From contig JNVV01000065.1 in the NCBI GenBank assembly GCA_000733355.1, positions 168,151 through 232,150 of the forward strand: a stretch of 64,000 nt of DNA, read 5' to 3'. Of the stretch, positions 23,143 to 31,550 are shown piece after piece. The notes under the pieces were generated by a model, which worked only from the letters and a program-made list of their open reading frames with translations, made no database searches and was not told the DNA's origin. A program made the translations under genes and the position numbers. This stretch comes from Falciphora oryzae (taxonomy: Eukaryota; Ascomycota; Sordariomycetes; Magnaporthales; Magnaporthaceae). How positions within the stretch are numbered: the stretch's first letter is position 1; each line of letters opens with the position of its first letter.

Positions 23143-24605
23143 GGCCTGCCCAGCTCCGGGGTTGTTGCGGAAAGAGAAGAAGGAGGGCATTGGAGGACGG
23201 CGGGGGGGTTCGGGCAGGGAACAATACCAGAGGGTAGTAGGACGGGAAAACCAGCGTTCTGGGAGAACGAGGAACGGATGCAATTAGGATCCTGACAAGA
23301 AGTGCTGCAGGCGGACTCGAATATCACTGTCAATCATCTATGCTAGTGTCAGGGTGGGGTTCGTGCCGAATTGCCACAGGTCCCTATTCAGGGAGGTCTT
23401 CGATTAGTGATAAAAATCACAGAGGCCGAATCTATCCCGACCTCGGGGCAATGCGTTTCCCGAGGCCATTCCCAGTCGTGGTCGCCCCTTATCAGGGCCA
23501 CAGTGAGGTCCATGCAGGGTTTATTCATGCATGTGAGGCATGCTTCTAGCAGCGATGCCATGCATGTCAGATGGGAAAATCCGCCTTTCCGTGTCGGTTT
23601 AGCCTCTCGGCGAGATGCCGGATACCCGGGTGCGGCCCAGCTGGCCACTGGCTGCTCGGCGTTACCAGTCCAGGAAAGTAGTCAGCGGGAGGGTCCAGAT
23701 GCGCTCGGGGCCGTACAGGATTGAGAGGAAGATTTACGGACTGCAGCCAGTCTGGTGTAAGCTTTTTATTCGCACGGCATTTAACCGCCGGCAGAAGTGT
23801 GAGGGACTAGCTGAGATGCGGGCCGTGCAGCTCAGCGTGGGGATGTGACAAGCACTCGCGAATGTAACACCGGTCTTACTCTAAATGCGTGGATCTTTAA
23901 TTTGTCGACTTTTAAGTCCATTTTCGACAGGTGGAAAGTCGGTTGCAGTATAGTCTCCACCTGCAATGTCATGCTAGTAACATGGAAAATCTATCAGAAG
24001 CATGCTGTTACCTTCGTGATACGTGGATCTGTGAGCTGGCATGACACGCAGTCACCAGCTGGTAGTTTCCAACACGAGTAACCGAAATGGGACCGAGCGG
24101 CATAGCATCACGGAGGTCCGTTGCCGCCATGGTGACTGAACATGGCAAGTTACGGTAGTTAACATCGGAGGATGTGTCCGCGACCCCGAGCGACACCTCC
24201 GGTTCGAACCAGTTTGAAAGCCTACACATGCCGTTACAACCGAGGTTATGATGCACCAACGGCGAGAGAAAGACATCCGGCCGGCGGATCAAAATGTATG
24301 CCACATAAGCTGCAGCAAGACAGAGGTTGCGTTGGACTTGCCAAAAAGGGCAGGAGTGAAAGAAAGGCGTGATCAACTACAACGATCTAGGGCAGCACAC
24401 TGTCGAAAAGACAGAGTCCGATCACAAGTCCCGTCGAGTCGTACGATTAGGGTATAAGAGTCGCACCACAGGCTCTAATCCATCCACAAACCTTAGTCCT
24501 CTTCTCCATCCCATCGGAGCAGTCCGTCTCCTGCCTCCCTCTTTAGCCCAAGAGCCAAAAGCCCCATCCTACTCCTCCGCCCTCTCTTAAAACCAAACCG
24601 CAACA
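23143..24605. promoter_or_regulatory. Divergent intergenic region UstYa B / precursor gene
   Basis: This is 1.46 kb between two divergent start codons. No gene is supported. It would hold both promoters of the proposed peptide cluster. Confidence 0.45.
24453..24459 (+). promoter_or_regulatory. TATA-like box upstream of the precursor gene
   Basis: TATAAGA lies about 150 nt before ATG 24606. It is followed by a pyrimidine-rich leader (CCTCTTCTCCATCCCATCGG region) ending in CAACAATGAAG, a good fungal start context. This layout is usual for strongly expressed secreted-protein genes. Confidence 0.4.
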
Positions 24606-24959
24606 ATGAAGTCCACCACCATCATCACGGCCCTCCTGGCCACCACCGCCTTCGCGGCGCCCCTGGCAGTTCCCGCCAAGCGCGCCACAGACACAGTCGC
24701 CTACTGGCTGCGCCTCGAGGCCCTGGCCACAGACGGCGAGGATGCCTACAAGGCCGAGGAGGACGCCGCCAACCCGGCCGCCGTCCTGGGCGACAAGAAG
24801 ATCAAGATCAAGGTCAAGAAGGCCAAGCGCGCCGCCGACACGGTCGCGTACTGGCTCCGCCTCGAGGCCCTGGCAACGGACGGCGAGGACGCCTACAAGG
24901 CCGAGGAGGACGCTGCTGACCCGGCAGCTGTTCTCGGAGAGAAAATGGCCAAGGCCTAA
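24606..24959 (+). CDS. Kex2-processed repeat protein, candidate RiPP (dikaritin-type) precursor, 117 aa
   Basis: Single exon. Residues 1-18 (MKSTTIITALLATTAFAA) are a signal peptide, followed by a short pro-piece ending KR at 25-26. Two direct repeats follow: residues 27-75 (ending AKR at 73-75) and 76-117 (to the stop). Both carry the same block beginning DTVAYWLRLEALATDG and continuing through EDAYKAEEDAA and PAAVLG; differences are confined to a few positions and to the Lys-rich linker (KKIKIKVKKAKR) that closes repeat 1. Kex2 would cut after residues 26 and 75. A signal peptide plus KR-delimited repeats, next to two UstYa oxidases, is how fungal dikaritin precursors such as UstA and PhomA are built. 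Those have short cores of about 4-10 residues in many copies, whereas here the units are 42-49 residues in two copies. Alternatives are a pheromone-like or effector-type processed peptide. There are no cysteines. Confidence 0.72.
   Translation: MKSTTIITALLATTAFAAPLAVPAKRATDTVAYWLRLEALATDGEDAYKAEEDAANPAAVLGDKKIKIKVKKAKRAADTVAYWLRLEALATDGEDAYKAEEDAADPAAVLGEKMAKA
24684..24956 (+). repeat. Two-copy 147-bp coding repeat inside the precursor gene
   Basis: Copy 1 is 24684-24830 and copy 2 is 24831-24956, the latter lacking the Lys-rich linker. The encoded Tyr-Trp-Leu-Arg-Leu block is at residues 33-37 and 82-86. Synonymous differences between the copies (for example in the Val-Ala-Tyr-Trp codons) show that the protein repeat is kept although the DNA has diverged. 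Confidence 0.85.
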
Positions 24960-25631
24960 GCGGCGTTGCATGCGAGGCGGTCACGTCGAGGAATCAAACT
25001 GGTGATGCCACACGTGGGTGTTGCTATGGGAGGGTGGAGGCAATTTGGGTTGTGTGTATGTGTTGGATGGGATATGTGGGTATAACTATCGATATTTAAG
25101 TTGAAAGGCTATTAACATAAGCCCTCGGCTTGAAACCAATGATGGGAGTATGTAATGGAGTGCGCCAGAGTAAACCACTCGACTACATAGACCAAAAGAT
25201 CCAACAGTTCAAGCACTTCGTACTTGAGTCCTCTGGCCCCAGTGTATATCAAGCCTACAGCGGTCCCCTACATGGCAACCCCGTTACAAAGTATTGTAAG
25301 AAGGGAGAAGTGAATAAAGCATGATAAGCTGAATTAAAATAAAGCGGAATAAATAAAAGGTGTTTAAAAGAAAGGATTACACTATTAACTTTAATACGGT
25401 GGTATGCTGGAGTGAAGCAGCTTTGGTACAAAGCTGCTTAAATAAGTAATAACGCTTAAAGGGCATCCGTTACCACTGTAATCTTTAACAGATTACTTAA
25501 AGGTTAAAATAGCTTGAAAGTGTTTCTCCTCTTGTTGAAACAAATTTAAACTTTAAAGCGAAACAGGTTTCCATAAACCTTTAAAGGGGCTTTTGTTTAA
25601 AATATCTCAAAGCAACAAGCGGTAAAAAGGA
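24960..25631. other. 3' flank grading into AT-rich DNA
   Basis: No gene is supported. Base composition shifts towards AT from about 25080 onwards, leading into the MITE island. Confidence 0.45.
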
Positions 25632-26064
25632 TAACGTGGTTCACAAGCGAGTGGACCACACAAGCGAGTGGGCCACTTCCAAATCCCATACTAAACGCCG
25701 TTTCCGACCCCCTTGCTAAATCGACCAATTTTTATCCAAATCGATTAAATTTTGGCATACCGGCTTTTAATTATAAAATTAAATTTTTAAATTTTTTCTT
25801 TAAATTTTTATTACTAAATTGGGTTAGTTATTTAAAAATCTAGGTTTCACAGGGGTTAAATTAGTGCATCTAACCCGATTTAGTGCTAAAAAATTTAAGA
25901 AAATTACAAAAATTCAATTTTATAATTGAGAGTCACTATAACAAATTTTAGCTAATTTGGATAAAAATTAGTCGATATAGCAAGGGGGTCGGAAACGGCG
26001 TTTAGTATGGGATTTGGAAGTGGCCCACTCGCTTGTGTGGTCCACTCGCTTGTGAACCACGTTA
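25632..26064. mobile_element. MITE 1: 433-bp element with ~120-bp terminal inverted repeats, TA duplication
   Basis: The left end ACGTGGTTCACAAGCGAGTG and the right end are inverted copies for about 120 bp with only a few mismatches. Each arm contains two adjacent copies of a 17-bp unit (ACAAGCGAGTGGACCAC / ACAAGCGAGTGGGCCAC). The element is flanked by TA on both sides (25632-25633, 26063-26064), as for Tc1/mariner-type insertions. The interior is AT-rich and non-coding, so it is non-autonomous. Confidence 0.88.
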
Positions 26065-26237
26065 GTTTTTTTTTTAAAAAAAAAAAAAAAAGAAAAGGCT
26101 AATAGCTATTACTAAAATGTGAAAAAAGCTCTGTTAAAACAAGCAAACTAAACGCCCCAAACTCTGTTCCAAACTCCAAATAACAGCGCAGCCGGAATTC
26201 CTTCTTGTGGGACTCCTACTTAGTTAACATCTTATGT

Positions 26238-27055
26238 TAAGTCAAGACCCCTACTTTGCGCCACCCCCACTTCCGGCCACCCCGATTCCCATACTAAATC
26301 GCCAAAACGTACCGTTTTCAATCCGCAATAGCAAATCGAAATAAAATCGCACAAATGCAAACCCAAAACCAATCGAAAGCGTTTTTTAAGGGCTTTGTAA
26401 CAAGGCAAGTTTGTATTTTTAAAAGCCTTATAGGGCTAGGGATTCCGGCTCAAAGTTGAAGGTGCAAAATACATACTAATTTTACGAAAATGTAAAGTAA
26501 AATAAATATTTAAATTTGGATTGAATAAAACCCGGGTATTTACGTTAATATAAAGTTTTAAAAGGGCTTTCCGTTACGTAAAACCATATATTTATAACTA
26601 TTTTTTTCATTTAAATAAAAAGTTAAAAGTTTTTCCCATATAAAAAGTTTGTTAGTAAAATATAAAATAATTTTTAATTAAATAGAAAAAAATAGGTTAA
26701 AGTATACGGTTTTATTTTTAAAGAGTCCTTTTTAAACTCCATATTATATAAAATACCAAAGCCTAATCGGATATAAATTTAAAGATTTATTTAATTGTGT
26801 AATGTCGTAAAATTAGCATGTATTTTGGACCTTTGTTTTCAAATTTAAATTTTCAGATTTATCAGTACCTAAGAAATCCAAAATTAATATTTTTGAAAAG
26901 CGTTAAAAAACGGCTTTCGATTGGCTTTAGGTTTGCATTTGTGCGATTTTATTTGGATTTGCTATTGCGGATTGAAAACGGTACGTTTTGGCGATTTAGT
27001 ATGGGAATCGGGGTGGCCGGAAGTGGGGGTGGCGCAAAGTAGGGGTCTTGACTTA
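26238..27055. mobile_element. MITE 2: 818-bp element with ~150-bp terminal inverted repeats, TA duplication
   Basis: The ends start AGTCAAGACCCCTACTTTGC and match as inverted repeats for about 150 bp. TA lies at both borders (26238-26239, 27054-27055). The inverted arms share a CCCATACTAAA motif with MITE 1, suggesting related families. The interior is extremely AT-rich, compatible with repeat-induced point mutation, and open frames there (26818-27042) are chance. No transposase is seen. Confidence 0.88.
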
Positions 27056-27387
27056 GTGAACGCGAAGTCGCTGCTTTCCCCTCCGGTTTGGCGGACCTTC
27101 TAATTGGGTCTAGCGCGATCGGGCCGCTTCGATTCTTCACGCTGCAGCATAAATACAGCCCTTCCCCCTCGACGTTCTTTGTTTGTACTTTTGACTTCAT
27201 CGACGCCATCTTCGCTTCTGTCATGGCTGACAGAGGGCCTGGGCCGGCCACGTGACCTGCCTCCAGGCACCCACAAATATCTTGCACCCAGGGCCTCCGG
27301 CCCTGGTGCCTGCAATTCTTCCTAATACAACCCACCTAACCACCAATTCTGACGACCTACCTATCGGCTCTCACAGCTTCCCTGCAC

Positions 27388-27699
27388 TTGACATTTCAAA
27401 ATTTCCGCACACTCCGTCTCGTCCTTGACCCTCGCTGCTCTCCTGTTATTCAACTGTTCTCTGCCACTGCGGGCGAGGTCGTCCACTTCCGCCTGCTCTT
27501 TGGCAATGCCTTCTACCCCGGCCGGCTGGCGAGCTGCAAGACCTACGACGCGGGAGGCAAGGAGGTGTGGGGGCCCGACACGACGCAGAGCGACGCCAAC
27601 AACGTCGTCTCCGAGTACCACGGTGCGGATGCTCCCCGGGGCGCTGTGGCCTGGCCTGCCTGGCAGAGCGAGGTGCCGGCCCCTGCGGCCACCGTATAA
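27388..27699 (+). CDS. Unrecognised ORF fragment (about 100 aa)
   Basis: A GC-rich, protein-like frame (GEVVHFRLLFGNAFYPGRLA, then ASCKTYDAGGKEVWGPDTTQ) directly right of MITE 2. It lacks a convincing start; the upstream part is a low-quality leader, and the frame simply begins after a stop. Codon composition resembles that of real genes in the window. I do not recognise the family. It may be an exon of a gene whose other parts were lost to the transposon island, or a chance frame. Confidence 0.25.
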   Translation: MTFQNFRTLRLVLDPRCSPVIQLFSATAGEVVHFRLLFGNAFYPGRLASCKTYDAGGKEVWGPDTTQSDANNVVSEYHGADAPRGAVAWPAWQSEVPAPAATV

Positions 27700-28503
27700 G
27701 CTGGCTGCGCTTGTTCGCTGGCTGGCAGTCTCGCTGGACGTGGAAACGCGATGGCATCAACGATTGTCGGAATACTGTGTCTGGTAGCCGCTCGATTGAG
27801 GGCCTGTTTGCCTGTAGCGGTTTTCAAGTTTCTTGGGTCCCTGTCGGTTTTTCTCCCTTATTTTCGCCGTGGAGGCAGTTGTTTGATCAGCCCGGATTGC
27901 CGAAGGTATATACCGGGCTATATAAGGGGTACATGTGGCTATTACGACGTTAGAAAGGTGAGCATGAACGCGACTCGTCGCCCTGGTTGAAAAGGATACT
28001 TCTAGCGGGTCAAATTTTCAAATTTTTTAAGCTTTTACAAGGGCCAGGGAGCCCCCGACGCGATCTGCAAACTGGTCCTCAGGCGGTTGTTAGAAATAGT
28101 ATGGAAAAACTTGAAAATAGGGCTATAGGCAAATAGGCCCTGAGATGATAGCGATTCTTACAATCCCCTGCTCTAATCTCCGACTACTTTCGGCCATGCT
28201 CGTGACTGTTCACATGTTTCCAGGTGCACCACGCAGCCGCTTGGTGTGTGAGCAAGCTATTCCTGGTCAGCCCCTATGCTACGATAGAGCTAAACTCGGA
28301 TGCCAGAACTTAAAACTAGTGGTTTACCCTAACTGTAACGTCAAATCCGGCTCTCGGTGTGATTCTGAATCTTAAACAAAACATTGGATGAGGCCCGAGG
28401 GGCATGACGACGAGCGGGCGAATCATCCTATAAATGATAGGCTTCCTGCATTTCGACAGCGCCCAAACGCACGCCAAGGATTAGGAATGATAAAAACATC
28501 GAC

Positions 28504-29919
28504 ATGGATGAGCCCAAGCCCACGCCATCACCACCGCCGCCGCCGGCGAGAGCGGACCCGGAAGCGGCCCAGGAGCCGGCCGCTTCGCCCTGCCCACCGC
28601 CGCGGCCGCCACGAAAGATCGCCCAGGCGAAGTGGGCCCTCCTGGCCATGGCCTTCTTCATGGCCGACGTCAACAACGCACTCGGCCCCTTCCTCGGCGT
28701 CTTCCTCCAGGAGCACGGCTGGGCGCCCGGCCTCATCGGCTCCGTCATGACCGCCGGCGGCGTCGCGGCCCTGATCGCGTCGACGCCCATCGGCGCCCTC
28801 GTCGATGCCACCACGCACAAGCGCTCCCTGTCCGCGGCCGGGACCCTCGTCGCCATGGCGGCGCTGGTCGCGACGCTGCTGGGGCCGCGCCTGCCGCCGC
28901 TCACCTTCGCCGCGCAGGTCGTCGCCGTCGTGGCCGGCAACGTGCTGATGCCCACGCTCGTGGCCATGACGCTGGGCGTGGCGGGCGGCGGCCGGGACGG
29001 CTTCGCGCGCCTCAACGGTCGCAACCAGGCCGCCAACCACGCGGGCAACATGACCGGCGCGGGGCTGTCGGCGCTGCTCGGCCAGCGGTACGGCATGCCC
29101 GCCGTTTTCTACCTGGCCTGGGGGTTCGGATGCGCCACCGTCGCGGCCGTGCTGTGCGTGCCCCGGGGCGCCGTCGACCACCAGGCGGCCCGGGGCCTCT
29201 GCGGCGAGCCGACACCACCGGGACAAAGAGAGCAGGAGGGGGCCCCGCCGGCCGGGCAAGCGGACGCCGCCGCCGGCAGACGGCGCGACGATGGCCACGC
29301 GGAGGCGTGGAAGCAGCTGCTGCGGCACCGGGAGCTCGTGGTGCTGGGGCTCGCGCTGATGGCGTACCACCTCGGCAACGCGGCATTCCTGCCGCTGTAC
29401 GGGCAGGCCGTGGTGGCGGAGCGCAAGGCGGACCCGGCGGCCTTCACAGGGCTGACGATCGTGGTCGCGCAGGGCACCATGGTCGTTATGGCGCTGGGCG
29501 CGTCGTGGGCCGTGGCGCGCGGGCTCTGCGGCTACTGGCCGGTGCTTCTCGTGTCCTTCTGCTCCCTGCCGGTGCGCGCGGCGCTTGGGGCAACCTTCAT
29601 CGAGGCCTGGGGCGTGTGGCCGGTGCAGGTGCTTGATGGCATTGGGGCCGGGTTGCAGAGCGTGGCGGTCCCGGGGACCGTGGCACAGATTCTCGCGCAC
29701 ACCGGACGGGTCAACGTCGGTATCGGCGCGGTTGCGACGGCGCAGCTTGTGGGCTCGTCGCTATCCCCGCTGCTGGCGGGCTGGATTGCCCAGCTCCGGG
29801 GCTACAATGTTGCCCTGTACGTCTTGGGCATTTTTCCCTTGATATCCGTCGCCTTGTGGGTCTCGACTCCTATCTTGTCGCGCATCAAATCTCGAAGCCT
29901 CACGGCAGCGGAAAGATGA
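28504..29919 (+). CDS. Major facilitator superfamily transporter (471 aa)
   Basis: Single exon, ATG 28504. The first 40 residues are Pro/Ala-rich and cytosolic. Membrane helices then follow, with the MFS loop 2-3 motif in divergent form (STPIGALVDATTHKRSL) and a charged central loop (about residues 235-275) separating two six-helix halves; the second half holds HLGNAAFLPLYGQAVVAERK and GIGAGLQSVAVPGTVAQILA. It resembles bacterial-type drug or organic-anion MFS proteins found sporadically in ascomycetes. The substrate cannot be read from sequence. It lies 3.5 kb from the candidate peptide precursor across the MITE island, so an export role for that cluster is possible but unproven. Confidence 0.8.
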   Translation: MDEPKPTPSPPPPPARADPEAAQEPAASPCPPPRPPRKIAQAKWALLAMAFFMADVNNALGPFLGVFLQEHGWAPGLIGSVMTAGGVAALIASTPIGALVDATTHKRSLSAAGTLVAMAALVATLLGPRLPPLTFAAQVVAVVAGNVLMPTLVAMTLGVAGGGRDGFARLNGRNQAANHAGNMTGAGLSALLGQRYGMPAVFYLAWGFGCATVAAVLCVPRGAVDHQAARGLCGEPTPPGQREQEGAPPAGQADAAAGRRRDDGHAEAWKQLLRHRELVVLGLALMAYHLGNAAFLPLYGQAVVAERKADPAAFTGLTIVVAQGTMVVMALGASWAVARGLCGYWPVLLVSFCSLPVRAALGATFIEAWGVWPVQVLDGIGAGLQSVAVPGTVAQILAHTGRVNVGIGAVATAQLVGSSLSPLLAGWIAQLRGYNVALYVLGIFPLISVALWVSTPILSRIKSRSLTAAER

Positions 29920-30215
29920 GATGGGCGGGGACGTCTCTTGTTCTTCTACGGTACTTTTCCAATCACCTTTCATGGTTCGGTTATGGATTCGACCGCACAT
30001 GCTGTCTGTTGTATAAATAGCCCAGGCTGTATCGCAGCCATGAAAGAGTATCCTGAACTTGTCCACTCCCTACCTATTAGCCCCAGCTGCTGCTCCTTTT
30101 CTCTTCATTGCGCAAGAACGGGAGATGGTGCGATGTGCATGGTAACCAGTCCTTCCTGGCTCACATGCCCTTGGCCCGTGGGCGGGGACAGGAAATCGCG
30201 TTCCTTCTTCTTCAC

Positions 30216-30608
30216 TCAAGCCAGGTCCATGGCTAGAAGCCCCGGTGGTGCGTGAGAAAGATCGCTGAGCACGAAAATGCCTCGTACCTCATCGCTGGTT
30301 TTCCAATAGTTCTCCATTCTCACCTCGCCGAACGCGTCGTAAAGGGCATCCCGCTGCGCCATCTCGACCTGCTCTAGGGTTAGAAGCGTTCCAAACGCTG
30401 AAAGGCAGCCGCCAAGGTCGGCGCTTCGGTCAAGGCACGACTTCCACTCTCGGTCCAGATGGGCCACGGCGCAGCCCCGGTCGATAATGTTGCCCGCTCT
30501 ATCCCCAATGGCTATCAGGAGTTGGAACGGATCGGAGGCGTTACGCTTGATGCCCAGCCGTTCCTCTACTTTTAGCCAAAACCAGGGGAACTGGAAGGGG
30601 TTACCCAT
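30216..30608 (-). CDS. Hypothetical protein, 130 aa
   Basis: An open frame from ATG 30608 (MGNPFQFPWFWLKVEERLGI) to 30216. Composition is protein-like, with mixed helices (LLTLEQVEMAQRDALYDAFG) and no signal peptide or membrane segment. No family is recognised. It could be a small gene or the remnant of a larger one. Confidence 0.4.
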   Translation of the reverse strand: MGNPFQFPWFWLKVEERLGIKRNASDPFQLLIAIGDRAGNIIDRGCAVAHLDREWKSCLDRSADLGGCLSAFGTLLTLEQVEMAQRDALYDAFGEVRMENYWKTSDEVRGIFVLSDLSHAPPGLLAMDLA

Positions 30609-31020
30609 GGTCGAGAACTATTGCAAATCCAGTTTGGTATGAGGACGGGGGTCCTGGTCAAGCCAGGTGAAGGTGGTGATAGCGGGTATGGATTCGAGGT
30701 GGTTGCGGTAAGCACAGGCCTTGCACGACGAGGTTACCAGATAATCGTGGTGGACGTCGGGTCTGATGGGAACAGAAACCCCAAAATGAATTTGCGCGCC
30801 GGGCCAGCATCCCGCAATCCCCGTGTTCCTCCGAAATGACCAGCCGGATGTGTTCCTTATGATGTGGAAATAGGCCTTTGATGATCTAAGTAAAGATCTC
30901 CGTCGACGCAGGGGCGTCGGGCCTCACTTCTTGTATGTACGAGGGAGAGATAGCGAACAGGATCCCTCTGATGTAGAGGTGGGAACCGAGTTGTTCGGAG
31001 CCGTTGCAGGATCCGGCAAA

Positions 31021-31419
31021 CTACCCGCCCAGGGAGAGCCGGGTGATGCCGACGAGCTTAGGGTCCCGGGCGCGAAGGTCGATAAGAAAATCGACAAGGA
31101 GGCCCGCATGGGGTCTTTTGCCATCCTCGTCGTCAGCGTAGGCCTCTGGAACGGTCGGGTACACGTCCACGACGTCGAGCTCGGGGCTCAGGTGTACGGA
31201 CAGGTAGACGGCCCGGCACTTGGAGCTGACGCGTAGAAAGGCGGGCGACAGGGCAGACCAGGCCAGCTGGCGGCGGCGTGTGGCAGCTCGATGCCGGGGA
31301 TTGACGTGCTGTTTGTTGTTGGGTTCATTCCATTTTGTCGGAGGTGATCTGTGCCCCATGCACAGGCCGGGATCTGCCTGATAGGTGCTAGCAGATCTGA
31401 GCATCCAACCCTCGGCCAT
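31021..31419 (-). CDS. Hypothetical ORF, possible gene remnant
   Basis: A minus-strand frame whose second half looks coding (FLRVSSKCRAVYLSVHLSPE, LDVVDVYPTVPEAYADDEDG, LLVDFLIDLRARDPKLVGIT). The first half does not, and there is no good start near the coding-like part. It may be the tail exon of a degraded gene. No family can be named. Confidence 0.25.
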   Translation of the reverse strand: MAEGWMLRSASTYQADPGLCMGHRSPPTKWNEPNNKQHVNPRHRAATRRRQLAWSALSPAFLRVSSKCRAVYLSVHLSPELDVVDVYPTVPEAYADDEDGKRPHAGLLVDFLIDLRARDPKLVGITRLSLGG

Positions 31420-31550
31420 TTCTGCAAGACGCAGTCACGTGCCATACACATCAACATGAGACCAGATACAGATTAAGTTAGCATTACAAGCTAGGACGTT
31501 AGCTGAAAAAGACATTATTCGTAAACCTATAACCCGTGCTCCCCTCGCAG

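Noticed and set aside
26818..27042. 74-codon frame in the AT-rich island
   Set aside because: It lies wholly inside the right arm and interior of MITE 2.
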